Assembly (NCBI GenBank): GCA_035444405.1
Contig: DAOMOP010000064.1
Location: forward strand, 1 to 18,339
Length of the DNA: 18,339 nucleotides
Source of the DNA: DAOMOP01 sp035444405
GTDB taxonomy: Bacteria > Pseudomonadota > Gammaproteobacteria > Burkholderiales > Rhodocyclaceae
Reading direction: 5' to 3'
Positions 7,386 to 15,035 of the stretch are shown piece after piece. The notes beneath the pieces were generated by a model. That model made no database searches and was not told the origin of the DNA. It saw nothing but the letters and a program-made list of their open reading frames with translations. Within the stretch, counting starts at the first letter, position 1; every line of letters starts with the position of its first letter. Both the position numbers and the translations under genes were made by a program.

Positions 7386-8713
7386 GCGGAATCACGATCG
7401 GTGTGGTGATGTTCGGCGTGCTGCTCGCGCTGCTGGTGCTGCGCGTGCATATCGGCATTGCGATGTTCGTGGTCGGGGCGGCCGGCTTCGTGACGATGAT
7501 GGGCGGCGAGTGGGGCCCGCTCTTGAACCTGCTCAAGAATGTGACCTACGCGCGGCTGTCGAACTACGACCTCGCGGTGATCCCGATGTTCTTGCTGATG
7601 GGCCAGTTCGCGACGCACGGCGGGCTGTCGCGCGCGCTGTTCCGCTGCGTCGGCGCGCTCGTCGGACACTGGCGCGGTGGCGTCGTGATGGCCTCGACCG
7701 GTGCGTGCGCGGGCTTCGGCGCGATCTGCGGCTCCTCGCTCGCGACCGCGGCGACGATGGGCCATGTCGCGCTGCCCGAGCTGCGGCGCTACAACTACTC
7801 GGGGGGGCTGGCGACCGGTGCGCTGGCGGCCGGTGGCACGCTCGGCATCCTGATTCCGCCGTCGGTGCCGCTGGTCGTCTATGCGGTGCTCACGCAGGAG
7901 TCGATCGGCAAGCTGTTCATGGCGGCCGTGCTGCCGGGCCTGATCGCGATGCTCGGCTACATGCTGGTGATCCGCATCATCGTGACCTTCCGCCCCGATG
8001 CCGGTCCGGCCGGCGCGCGCGCCACGTTTGCGGAGCAGGTCCGCGCGGTGCTCGATGTGTTCCCGGTGGTGCTGGTGTTCATGGTCGTCATCATCGGCAT
8101 CTACGGTGGCTGGGCCAATCCGACCGAGGCGGCGTCGATCGGTGCCGCCGCCTGCGGCATCCTCGCGGTGGTGTCGGGCGGCATGCGTCTGGATGGCGTC
8201 AAGGAATGCATTCTCGGTGCCGCGCAGACCACCGCGATGATCCTGTTCGTCGTGCTCGGCGCCGACCTCCTCAACAGCGGCCTCGCGCTCACGCAGATGC
8301 CGGCCGAGCTCGCCGCCTGGGTACGCGACAGCGGTTTCTCGCCGCTGCTGGTGCTCGCGGTGATCCTGACGATCTACGTGCTGCTCGGCTGCGTGATGGA
8401 TGCGATGGCGATGATCCTGCTGACCATCCCGATCTTCTATCCGGTCGTGATGGGGCTGGAGTTCTGGGATCTGGGGCAGGCCGAGAAGTCGATCTGGTTC
8501 GGCATCCTGGTGCTGATGGTGGTCGAGATCGGTCTGGTCACGCCGCCGGTCGGCATGAACATCCAGATCATCAACCGCCTCGCCAAGGACGTACCGATCC
8601 GCGACACCTTCAAGGGCGTGCTGCCCTTCCTCGCGTCGGACGTCGTGCGCATCGTGCTGCTGATGTTCTTCCCCGTGATCTCGCTGTACCTCGTACGGAT
8701 CCTCGGCGGCTAG
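7382..8713 (+). CDS. dctM: TRAP transporter large permease subunit DctM
   Basis: This 443-aa polytopic membrane protein forms the transport channel of the TRAP system. It has the family's marker blocks FGAICGSSLATAATMG, GTLGILIPPSVPLVVY, YGGWANPTEAASIGA and TPPVGMNIQIIN, with about a dozen hydrophobic segments and normal length. Its ATG overlaps the dctQ TGA by two bases, a signature of translational coupling. It works with DctQ in the inner membrane and with the periplasmic binding protein DctP, using an ion gradient. The substrate is probably an organic carboxylate; the CoA-ligase gene downstream suggests an aromatic or alicyclic acid. The stop codon is embedded in a 16-bp palindrome. Confidence 0.96.
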   Translation: MSGITIGVVMFGVLLALLVLRVHIGIAMFVVGAAGFVTMMGGEWGPLLNLLKNVTYARLSNYDLAVIPMFLLMGQFATHGGLSRALFRCVGALVGHWRGGVVMASTGACAGFGAICGSSLATAATMGHVALPELRRYNYSGGLATGALAAGGTLGILIPPSVPLVVYAVLTQESIGKLFMAAVLPGLIAMLGYMLVIRIIVTFRPDAGPAGARATFAEQVRAVLDVFPVVLVFMVVIIGIYGGWANPTEAASIGAAACGILAVVSGGMRLDGVKECILGAAQTTAMILFVVLGADLLNSGLALTQMPAELAAWVRDSGFSPLLVLAVILTIYVLLGCVMDAMAMILLTIPIFYPVVMGLEFWDLGQAEKSIWFGILVLMVVEIGLVTPPVGMNIQIINRLAKDVPIRDTFKGVLPFLASDVVRIVLLMFFPVISLYLVRILGG

Positions 8714-8719
8714 CCGCCG
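8704..8719. repeat. 16-bp perfect palindrome spanning the dctM stop codon
   Basis: CGGCGGC-TA-GCCGCCG is self-complementary over 16 bases and includes the dctM TAG. In the mRNA it could form a short strong hairpin between dctM and dctP. It may modulate message stability or separate expression of the membrane and binding subunits. No U-tract follows, so it is not a classical terminator. Confidence 0.5.
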
Positions 8720-8754
8720 GGACCGTGTTGTTCGACCCGCTGAAAGGAAGACCG

Positions 8755-9786
8755 ATGAAAACCCGCAAACTGCTCAATACGTTCGTCGTTTCCGCGCTGC
8801 TCGCCTGTGGTGCCACGCAGGCCCAGGCGGACAAGGTCCATACCCTGCGCGTGCATCACTTCCTGCCGCCGGGCTCGAATGCCCAGGTCAAGCTGATCGA
8901 GCCCTGGTGCAAGAAGATCAGTGCCGAATCGGCCGGGCGCCTCGAGTGCCAGATCTACCCGGCGATGCAGATGGGCGGCACGCCGGCGCAGCTCTTCGAC
9001 CAGGCCAAGGACGGCGTTGCCGACATCGTGTGGGCGCTGCCCGGCTACCAGGCCGGGCGCTTTCTCGTCACCGAGGCGTTCGAGCTGCCGTTCCTGGGCG
9101 TCTCGGCCGAGAAGTCGAGCCGTGCGCTGTGGGAGTACGCGCAGAAGAACGCCAGCGAAGAGTTCCGCGGCGTGCGGCCGCTGATCTTCCACGTGATCTC
9201 CGGCATGGCGCTGCACACCACGAAGAAGGAGGTGCGCACGCTGGAGGACTTGCGCGGGCTCAAGGTGCGCGCGCCGACGCGGCTGGCGACGCGCATGCTC
9301 AGCGCGCTCGGCGCGACGCCGGTGCCGATGCCGGTGCCGCTGGTGACCGAGAGCCTGTCGAAAGGGGTCATCGATGGTGCGCTGATCCCGTGGGAGGTGG
9401 TGCCGGCGATCAAGATCCAGGAAGTGGCGAAGTACCACACCGAGACCGACCCGTCGATGCCGCTGCTGTCGACGTCGGTGTTCGTGTTCGCGATGAACCC
9501 GGCCAAGTACGCGAGCCTGCCGGCCGATCTGCAGCAGGTCATCGACGCCAACAGCGGCGCCGAGACGTCGGCGTGGGCCGGGCGCATCTGGGACGAGGCA
9601 ACGCTGACCGGCCGGCAGTCGGCCGTCGAGCGCAACAACACCTTCCTGATGGTGCCGGCCGAGGAAGTGCGCCGCTGGGAGCAGGCCTCCGCCTCGGTCG
9701 CCGACGAATGGGTTGCCGAAGTCACCGCCAAGGGCCACGACGGCAAGCGTCTGCTTGCCGAGGTGCAGGCCTTGCTGGGCGAGTGA
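8755..9786 (+). CDS. dctP: TRAP transporter periplasmic substrate-binding protein DctP
   Basis: This 343-aa protein begins with a Sec signal peptide (MKTRK, a hydrophobic core, then AQA with likely cleavage after residue 25). The mature part has the DctP fold marks: LRVHHFLPPGS near the start, the segment GLKVRAPT (169-176) with the substrate-carboxylate-binding Arg172, and MPLLSTSVFVFAMNPAKY late in the protein. AAGGAAG lies 4 nt before ATG 8755. DctP binds a carboxylate in the periplasm and delivers it to DctQM. Gene order dctQ-dctM-dctP is one of several known arrangements. The substrate is inferred from context to be the acid activated by the ligase downstream. Confidence 0.95.
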   Translation: MKTRKLLNTFVVSALLACGATQAQADKVHTLRVHHFLPPGSNAQVKLIEPWCKKISAESAGRLECQIYPAMQMGGTPAQLFDQAKDGVADIVWALPGYQAGRFLVTEAFELPFLGVSAEKSSRALWEYAQKNASEEFRGVRPLIFHVISGMALHTTKKEVRTLEDLRGLKVRAPTRLATRMLSALGATPVPMPVPLVTESLSKGVIDGALIPWEVVPAIKIQEVAKYHTETDPSMPLLSTSVFVFAMNPAKYASLPADLQQVIDANSGAETSAWAGRIWDEATLTGRQSAVERNNTFLMVPAEEVRRWEQASASVADEWVAEVTAKGHDGKRLLAEVQALLGE

Positions 9787-9805
9787 GGGCGGTGCCGCCT
9801 GGAGC

Positions 9806-9835
9806 CCCCGGCAGCAAAGCCGGGGACCCGCTTTT
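9806..9835 (+). terminator. Hairpin with short T-run between dctP and the CoA-ligase gene
   Basis: CCCCGGC-AGCAAA-GCCGGGG is a perfect 7-bp stem with a 6-nt loop, ending at 9825; TTTT follows at 9832-9835. It sits in the 70-bp gap before the ligase ATG. It may be a partial terminator or attenuator that lowers ligase expression relative to the TRAP genes. The T-run is short and 6 nt away, so termination is probably incomplete. Confidence 0.5.
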
Positions 9836-9856
9836 CGATCTTCGCCTGGAGCAGAC

Positions 9857-11569
9857 ATGAGTTATGACTTCGAAGTGAGCGAACGCCCCGACCCGCATGC
9901 CGACGCAGGCACGGCGAGGGTCGCCGCGAGTGCGAGCGGCGCCGGGGCGTGGCGGCCGGGCGCCGCGTCGGCAGCCGGTGTCGCGCAGGAGCAGGCCGTC
10001 GCTGCGGCGATGAACGCGGCCGACGAGATCATCGGCCGGCCGCTGGCGCTCGGCCTCGGCGGCCGCACCGCGATCGTCAGCGGCGAGCGCTCGGTCAGCT
10101 ATCGCGAGCTCGACGCGATGGTCAACCGCAGCGGCAACGCGCTCGCACGCCACGGGGTCGGCCGCGGCGAGCGCGTGCTGCTGCTGATGGACGATTCGCC
10201 CGAGATGGTCGCCGCCTATCTCGGCACGCTGCGCATCGGCGCGGTCGCCGTCGCGCTCAACGTGCGGCTCGCGCCGCGCGACCTGCGCTTTGTCATCGAG
10301 GACAGCGACTGCCGCGTGCTGTTGGTCGATGCCCAGTTCGCCGGCATCTACGCCGAGATCGCCGATACGCTGACGCAGCCGCCGCTGGTGGTGGTCCACG
10401 ACGGCGCGAGCAGCGTCGCCGACGTCACGCTCGAGGCCTTCGTCGCCGGCTGCGCCGACGTGCTCGCCTCGGCGCCGACCGCGCCCGGCGACATCGCGTA
10501 CTGGCTTTATTCGTCCGGCACCACCGGGCGGCCCAAGGCGGTCATGCACCGCCACGACAGCGTGCTGATCGCCGACGACATGGAGCGCGACTACTTCGGC
10601 GTCACACCCGAGGACCGCATCTTCACGACATCGAAGATGTTCTTCGGCTGGGCGCTCGGCCATTCGATGATGGGGGGCTTGCGCAGCGGCGCGACCGTGA
10701 TCGTCGCGCCGGGCTGGCCCGAGCCGGCGCGCATCCTCGAGGTCATCGAGCGCCACCACCCGACCGTGATGTTCAGCACGCCGGTGATGTACCGCAACCT
10801 GCTGCGCGAAGGCGCGAGCGCGACGCCGGCGATGCGCGGCATCCGCCATTTCCTGTCGGCCGGCGAGAAGCTGCCCGAGTCGCTCTACGCGCGCTGGCTC
10901 GAGGTGTGCGGCAAACCGATCATCGACGGCATCGGCGCGTCCGAGACGATCTTCCTGTTCCTCGTGAACAGCGCCCGCGAGCAGCGGCCGGGCTCGTGCG
11001 GCAAGCGCGTGCCGTGGGCCGAGGTGCGCCTCGTCGACGAGGACGGCGAAGAAATCACCACCCCCGACACGCCGGGGCAGATCGCGATCCGCACGCAGGC
11101 GCAGTTCGCCGGCTACTGGAAGCAGCCCGAGCTCAGCGCGAAGGCCTTGCGCGATGGTTGGTACTACCCCGGAGACATGTTCAGCTTCGACTGCGACGGC
11201 TACTGGTACCACCAGGGCCGCGCCGACGACATGCTCAAGATCTCCGGCCAGTGGGTGAGCCCGTCGGAGATCGAGAGCTGCGCGATGGGCACCGACGGCA
11301 TCGCCGAGGCCGCGGTGGTCGGCATCGCGCAGGACGACGGCCTGACCCGCCTGGTGCTGATCGCCGTCGCGCGCGACGCGGACGCCGACCGCACGCAGCT
11401 CGCCGAGGCCGTGCAGGCCACGCTGAAGGCGAACCTGTCGATCTACAAGTGCCCGCGCACGATCCGCTTCGTCGACGAGCTGCCGCGCACCGCGACCGGC
11501 AAGATCCAGAAGTACCGGCTGCGCGAGATGCTGGCGGCGTCGGCAGCGCAGGACGGGGGCGTTCGCTAG
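9857..11569 (+). CDS. Benzoate-CoA ligase-family AMP-forming acyl/aryl-CoA synthetase
   Basis: This 570-aa ligase activates a carboxylate with ATP and CoA. The phosphate loop YSSGTTGRPKA spans 218-228. GIGASETIF (358-366) is the aromatic-pocket/adenine segment, YYPGD has Asp440, GRADDMLKISG (454-464) is the hinge, and TATGKIQKYRLRE carries the catalytic Lys549. The general pattern (MFFGWALGH, FLSAGEKLP) is that of benzoate/2-aminobenzoate-CoA ligases. ATG 9857 has GGAG 5 nt upstream. Residues 11-50 form an Ala/Gly/Ser-rich stretch before the domain starts at MNAADEIIGRPLA, longer than usual. It likely follows the TRAP genes in one operon, so import and activation are coupled. The acid itself is not identifiable by eye. 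Confidence 0.92.
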   Translation: MSYDFEVSERPDPHADAGTARVAASASGAGAWRPGAASAAGVAQEQAVAAAMNAADEIIGRPLALGLGGRTAIVSGERSVSYRELDAMVNRSGNALARHGVGRGERVLLLMDDSPEMVAAYLGTLRIGAVAVALNVRLAPRDLRFVIEDSDCRVLLVDAQFAGIYAEIADTLTQPPLVVVHDGASSVADVTLEAFVAGCADVLASAPTAPGDIAYWLYSSGTTGRPKAVMHRHDSVLIADDMERDYFGVTPEDRIFTTSKMFFGWALGHSMMGGLRSGATVIVAPGWPEPARILEVIERHHPTVMFSTPVMYRNLLREGASATPAMRGIRHFLSAGEKLPESLYARWLEVCGKPIIDGIGASETIFLFLVNSAREQRPGSCGKRVPWAEVRLVDEDGEEITTPDTPGQIAIRTQAQFAGYWKQPELSAKALRDGWYYPGDMFSFDCDGYWYHQGRADDMLKISGQWVSPSEIESCAMGTDGIAEAAVVGIAQDDGLTRLVLIAVARDADADRTQLAEAVQATLKANLSIYKCPRTIRFVDELPRTATGKIQKYRLREMLAASAAQDGGVR

Positions 11570-11597
11570 AGCCGATCGCAACGCAGCGAGATCGTGT

Positions 11598-11619
11598 CCC
11601 GGTTTCTGGTGGAACCGGG
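11598..11619. terminator. Hairpin between convergent ligase and vapC genes
   Basis: CCCGGTTTC-TGGT-GGAACCGGG forms a 9-bp stem (one G-T wobble) with a 4-nt loop, 28 bp after the ligase stop and about 60 bp from the end of convergent vapC. No T-run is present. It is a plausible bidirectional terminator or mRNA 3' end stabiliser. Confidence 0.4.
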
Positions 11620-11677
11620 CTGCGACTGGAAGCCACCTTGCCGCGCCAGGAGGCGCCCCGTACGTCGGGGCTGCATA

Positions 11678-12106
11678 TCAGCCACCGCGATCGACGGCCG
11701 CCGTAAACGGATTGAAAACCTCGACGCCCAGTGACCTGAAGTCAGCGATATTGCGTGTGACGACGGTCAAGCCGTTTGTGATCGCCGTCGCCGCAATCAT
11801 GGCGTCTTCATAGAGCGTGTCGGACCTGCGATGCATGAGCTTTGCCCAATTCCGGAAAGCCACCGCATCCATCGGCAGGATGTTGTAAGCGCCGGCGACG
11901 AGTTCAAGCCAGGCTTCGATTTCGGCAGCCTTGGCCGGGTCTTGTTCGCGGGCAAGTTCGATCCCGGCCTGGATCTCTCCGAGCGTGACCGCCGACAGAA
12001 ACAGATCGGCGTCATCCACCGCCTGTAACCACGCCACTACGGCGCCGTGAGGCTTGGGCTTGCGCAATTCGGAAACGACATTGGTGTCTAGCAGATACAT
12101 GCTCAT
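11678..12106 (-). CDS. vapC: VapC-like PIN-domain ribonuclease toxin
   Basis: This 142-aa protein is a PIN-domain endoribonuclease of the type II toxin-antitoxin kind. The acidic quartet is visible: Asp7 in LLDTN, Glu44 in TLGEIQAGI, Asp101 in LYEDAMIAATA and Asp122 in TRNIADF, so the enzyme appears intact. VapC-type toxins cleave tRNA or rRNA and are neutralised by the cognate antitoxin. The ATG at 12104-12106 shares one base with the antitoxin TAA, the usual coupled arrangement. A second ATG two codons in (12100) is an alternative start. Its base composition is visibly less GC-rich than the flanking catabolic genes, which suggests acquisition by transfer. Confidence 0.92.
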   Translation of the reverse strand: MSMYLLDTNVVSELRKPKPHGAVVAWLQAVDDADLFLSAVTLGEIQAGIELAREQDPAKAAEIEAWLELVAGAYNILPMDAVAFRNWAKLMHRRSDTLYEDAMIAATAITNGLTVVTRNIADFRSLGVEVFNPFTAAVDRGG

Positions 12107-12363
12107 TACCGAAAGGACTCGACTTTGCGGCGCCGGGCTCGTCCGCGAGGCGGTGCAAGCACTTCGGCGCGTGCTTGTTCAGACAGCAGCAACTGCTTGA
12201 GCGAAGGCCGTGCCGCCGACTGCAAGCGCCGCCACTCATGCACCGGCACCAGAACAGCCGTCTCGGCGCCCCGTCTGGTCACCATCTGTGGCCCCTCGGA
12301 CAGGCATGCATCCAAGAGCTCGCTAAACCGTGCTTTCGCATCTTGTACAGGCCATGTATGCAT
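12106..12363 (-). CDS. vapB: Phd/YefM-type antitoxin of the vapBC pair
   Basis: This 85-aa protein begins MHTWPVQDAKARFSELLD, the classical Phd/YefM DNA-binding N-terminus, followed by GPQMVTRRGAETAVLVPVHEW. The basic C-terminal tail (RGRARRRKVESFR) is probably the disordered toxin-binding part. ATG 12363 was preferred to GTG 12369 because GGAG then lies 5 nt upstream; with GTG the Shine-Dalgarno would touch the start. It should bind VapC and repress its own promoter. Two direct repeats directly upstream are the likely operator. Confidence 0.9.
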   Translation of the reverse strand: MHTWPVQDAKARFSELLDACLSEGPQMVTRRGAETAVLVPVHEWRRLQSAARPSLKQLLLSEQARAEVLAPPRGRARRRKVESFR

Positions 12364-12375
12364 GGTCACTCCAAT

Positions 12376-12397
12376 GTAACTAGTCAGGTAACTAGTC
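12376..12397 (-). promoter_or_regulatory. Direct-repeat operator of the vapBC promoter
   Basis: GTAACTAGTC occurs twice with a 12-bp period (12376-12385 and 12388-12397), each copy holding the palindrome ACTAGT. The pair lies 13-34 bp upstream of the vapB start, in AT-richer DNA than its surroundings. This is where a Phd-type antitoxin/toxin complex would bind for autoregulation. Promoter hexamers are not clear. Confidence 0.65.
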
Positions 12398-12566
12398 TTG
12401 CAAGAATCGGCCCGGCTGTCAAACCGTGTCTCGGCACGCCTGCCTGGCCAACGGGCCGTGGATGACCGATCTCCACCCCACGAGTGCGGGTGGCGTCAAA
12501 CCCGAGCGGCAAAAAGGATGGCGCGGCATACCTTTGTTGCATTGGACGTCATGGAAGTTTTCGTGA

Positions 12567-13808
12567 TCAGCGCGAGCGTCCTTCACGCGCGGCCGACGGT
12601 GCTTCGGCCGCCGTCCGAAGCACCGCTCGCGTCCCCTCGATTCGCACCAACGCCAGCCCGCTCGCGACACCGATCAGTGCCGCCGCCTCCATGATGCCGG
12701 TCGCCGCCTGCCACGCGCCGCTCGCGGTGACGACCGCCGCGACCGCCGGCGGTCCGACGAACTGGCCGAGGTTCGAGCCCTGCACCAGCAGGCCGTTGAC
12801 GGCGCCGACGTGGCGTGGTGACGGCGCATGGGTGGTCAGGCCCGAGAACGCGGCGGCCGGCAGCACGCCGCCGACCGACGTGAACAGCAGGCACAGGCCG
12901 TAGCGCAGCGCGTCGGGCAGGCGCTCGTCGAAGATGCCGAAGGCGCAGGCCAGCATGAACAGCGACGCTGCGGCGACCAGCGTGCCGCGCCCGATGTGGC
13001 GATGCACGAGCCAGCCGCCGAGCACGTTGCCGGGCACGTTCGCGGCGACCACCGCGGCAGTCAGTGCGCCGGCGAGCGAAACGGACAGGCCGCGCTCGTC
13101 AACCAGAAAGCTCGGCAACCACACCATCAGCGTGAACCACTGCAGCGTGTAGGTGAAGAACGCGATGGCGAGACACCACGCGCCGGGCTGGCGCAGTGTG
13201 TCGACGAGGACACCGGCACCGGGTGCCGCTGCCGGCGGGCTTGCTACGGGTACGAGGCGTGCGCGCATGCGGTACAGCAACAGCGCGCAGGCGAGCGCCG
13301 CAGCGGCGAGCACGAGCCACAGCCCGCGCCAGTCGACGGTGTCGAGCACCAGCGGCGCGGTGAGCATCACCACGCTGCTGCCGAAGGGCAGGTAGATGCT
13401 CCACAGGCCGAGCGCGAGGCGCTGGTCGCGCGGCGCCGTGCTGTGCGCGATCAGCGAGGGCAGCGTCACGACGACGGCGATGAAGCCGCTGCCCTCCAGC
13501 ACGCGCGAGGCGAGCAGCAGCGGATAGCCGTCAGCGAGCGCGCCGAGGCCGGCGCCGGCGACCATCGTCGCGAGCCCGATCAGTGCCAGCCGCAGCTGCC
13601 CGACGCGGGCGCTGAGGCCGCCGAAGAACAGCGCGCAGCAGCTGCCCAGCGTCGCGAAGGTCGCCATCACCCAGCCGGCCTCGACCATCGACAGGTCGAG
13701 CTGCTCGCGCAGCGCCGGCAGGGCGGGCGGTACCTTGCCGATCGCCGTCGCGGCGACCATGCCGGTGCCGATCACGAGGGCGACCGCCGCCCACGAGGTT
13801 TTCTGCAT
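12567..13808 (-). CDS. MFS transporter (CynX/NimT-like permease)
   Basis: This 413-aa membrane protein has about 12 hydrophobic segments, interrupted by a cytoplasmic Ala/Pro-rich central loop near RARLVPVASPPAAAPGAG. The first loop reads GGLSARVGQLR, the MFS motif-A position, and SRVLEGSGF follows in the fourth helix. ATG 13808 was chosen over the upstream ATG at 13988 because AGGGGAG precedes it and the membrane domain begins within 10 residues. The general pattern suits the cyanate-permease-like MFS branch, but the substrate is unknown. It is divergent from the SDR-crotonase-tetR unit and has TetR-type operator C 25 bp upstream, so it is probably a second carrier for the same regulon, either importer or exporter. 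Confidence 0.88.
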   Translation of the reverse strand: MQKTSWAAVALVIGTGMVAATAIGKVPPALPALREQLDLSMVEAGWVMATFATLGSCCALFFGGLSARVGQLRLALIGLATMVAGAGLGALADGYPLLLASRVLEGSGFIAVVVTLPSLIAHSTAPRDQRLALGLWSIYLPFGSSVVMLTAPLVLDTVDWRGLWLVLAAAALACALLLYRMRARLVPVASPPAAAPGAGVLVDTLRQPGAWCLAIAFFTYTLQWFTLMVWLPSFLVDERGLSVSLAGALTAAVVAANVPGNVLGGWLVHRHIGRGTLVAAASLFMLACAFGIFDERLPDALRYGLCLLFTSVGGVLPAAAFSGLTTHAPSPRHVGAVNGLLVQGSNLGQFVGPPAVAAVVTASGAWQAATGIMEAAALIGVASGLALVRIEGTRAVLRTAAEAPSAAREGRSR

Positions 13809-13833
13809 CGTGCTCCCCTTGTCTCCATGATGG

Positions 13834-13851
13834 TGACTGAGCGATCGTTCA
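13834..13851 (-). promoter_or_regulatory. TetR-type operator site C upstream of the MFS gene
   Basis: TGACTGA-GCGA-TCGTTCA matches TGANTGA-N4-TCANTCA with one mismatch (G for A in the right arm). Its centre, TGAGCGATCGTTCA, is itself nearly palindromic. It lies 25 bp before the MFS start codon and just downstream of a possible TACACT -10 on the minus strand, so it would overlap or follow the transcription start. Confidence 0.6.
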
Positions 13852-14079
13852 TGTCCTGCAAGTGTAATCGATGTCGGGGCGATTGCCGAAAGGTGTCCGT
13901 GCCCCGCCTGCCGGCAGCTCGGCCGCGCATTGCGAGGGCATCGCGATGCAATTGCGCAGGCCGCCAGTGGAACTGGATGCGCCGGCAATGGGCGCTGTTG
14001 GCGAGGCTCCGGCGAGCGGCCGGAGGAGCGCCTGTCGAGGCAATCGGAGGCGGCTGACGTGGCCGCCGTGACAAAACAC

Positions 14080-14111
14080 TTGACTTGTCAGACTGACTGA
14101 ACAATCATTCA
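14080..14111 (+). promoter_or_regulatory. TetR-type operator site D with -35-like hexamer
   Basis: TGACTGA-ACAA-TCATTCA at 14094-14111 is a perfect match to the shared 18-bp inverted repeat, and the right arm continues as a further overlapping TCATTCA to 14115. TTGACT (14080-14085) is a good -35, and with 17-bp spacing the -10 would be AATCAT (14103-14108), within the operator. The SDR start is 113 bp downstream. Confidence 0.7.
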
Positions 14112-14224
14112 TTCAAGCGCTGGCGCCGTCGAGTGCGGAGTGTGCCGGAATCGGTGCGACGGCTCGCAGCTGGCTGTCGGCGCGTGACGAGACGCGACCA
14201 TGTGAATCAGGAGGCTCGAAGAAA

Positions 14225-14971
14225 ATGCGGCTAGACGGAAAGACGGCAGTGGTGACGGGCGGCGCATCGGGGATCGGACTGGCGACGGCGGAGACGCTCG
14301 CGCGCGCCGGTGCCAGCGTGGTGATCGGCGACATCGACGAGCAAAAGGGCGCCGCCGCGGCGGGCCTGTTGTGCGAGGAGCGCCTCGACGTGGAGTTCAT
14401 CCGCCTCGACGTCACCGATCTCGATGCGATCGCTGCGTTCAGGGACGAGGCGTGCCGGCGCCGGTCGCAGGTCGACATCGTCGCGAACGTCGCCGGCTGG
14501 GGCCGGATCGAGCCGTTCATGCAGAACAAGCCCGACTTCTGGCGGCGCGTGATCGACCTGAACCTGCTCGGGCCGATCGCCGTGTCGCACGCCTTCCTGC
14601 AGCCGATGATCGATCGCGGCAGCGGCAAGATCGTCACCGTCGCGAGCGATGCGGGCCGTGTCGGCAGCCTCGGCGAGACCGTGTATTCGGGCGCCAAGGG
14701 CGGCGCGATCGCATTCACGAAGTCGCTCGCGCGCGAAATGGCGCGCCACAACATCAACGTCAATTGCGTCTGCCCGGGGCCGACCGACACGCCGCTCTTG
14801 CGCGCGGTGCCCGAGAAGCACCAGGAGGCCTTCGTCAAGGCGACGCCGATGCGCCGCCTCGCCAAGCCGTCCGAGATCGCCGACGCGGTGCTGTTCTTCG
14901 CCAGCGAGCGCGCGAGCTTCATCACCGGGCAGGTCGTCAGCGTCAGCGGCGGGCTCACGCTCGCCGGCTGA
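14225..14971 (+). CDS. BadH-like SDR, probable 2-hydroxycyclohexanecarboxyl-CoA-type dehydrogenase
   Basis: This 248-aa short-chain dehydrogenase has TGGASGIG (residues 11-18) for NAD binding, NVAGWGRIEPF in place of the usual NNAG, the catalytic Ser/Tyr/Lys in VASDAGRVG and VYSGAKGG, and PGPTDTPLL. It ends FITGQVVSVSGGLTLAG. The combination AGW..PF, ASDA.RVGS.GE.VY and CPGPTDT.LL closely follows BadH of Rhodopseudomonas palustris as I remember it, the enzyme oxidising 2-hydroxycyclohexanecarboxyl-CoA. ATG 14225 has AGGAGG 10 nt upstream. It is the first gene of a four-gene unit with two crotonases and tetR, under operator D. Related SDRs also serve aerobic 2-aminobenzoyl-CoA routes, so ring substrate is likely but not proven. 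Confidence 0.9.
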   Translation: MRLDGKTAVVTGGASGIGLATAETLARAGASVVIGDIDEQKGAAAAGLLCEERLDVEFIRLDVTDLDAIAAFRDEACRRRSQVDIVANVAGWGRIEPFMQNKPDFWRRVIDLNLLGPIAVSHAFLQPMIDRGSGKIVTVASDAGRVGSLGETVYSGAKGGAIAFTKSLAREMARHNINVNCVCPGPTDTPLLRAVPEKHQEAFVKATPMRRLAKPSEIADAVLFFASERASFITGQVVSVSGGLTLAG

Positions 14972-14986
14972 GCGGCTGCGGCACTT

Positions 14987-14995
14987 CCCCCCCCC
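14987..14995. repeat. Nine-base poly-C tract between SDR and crotonase genes
   Basis: A run of nine C residues lies in the 64-bp gap between the BadH-like SDR and the first crotonase, 40 bp before the next start codon. It is noncoding, so slippage would change only spacing. Confidence 0.85.
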
Positions 14996-15035
14996 ATCCC
15001 TTCCCGACTCTGCAGTCGATCATCAGGAGAAACGC

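Larger units (their letters stand above)
13809..14224. other. 416-bp divergent regulatory region between MFS and SDR genes
   Basis: No gene is supported here; reading frames lack ribosome binding sites and family motifs. It contains operator C (13834-13851), a TACACT -10-like hexamer on the minus strand near 13866-13871, a 6-bp stem hairpin CTCCGG/CCGGAG (14007-14025), a TTGACT -35-like hexamer (14080-14085), operator D (14094-14111) and the SDR Shine-Dalgarno AGGAGG (14209-14214). The roughly 200 bp between the two operator/promoter areas show nothing else I can interpret. Confidence 0.65.

Noticed and set aside
9722..11581. Long open minus-strand frame of 619 codons opposite the CoA ligase
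   Set aside because: It is the antisense shadow of a high-GC gene: Arg/Ala/Asp-rich translation without family motifs, while the plus strand has all ligase signatures.
12398..12566. Short reading frames between vapB and the MFS gene considered as a transposase or integrase remnant
   Set aside because: No family motif, ribosome binding site or inverted repeat could be recognised.
13938..13949. GCATCGCGATGC, a perfect 12-bp palindrome in the MFS/SDR divergent region
   Set aside because: Palindromes of this length are expected several times by chance in 18 kb, and it does not resemble the repeated operator.
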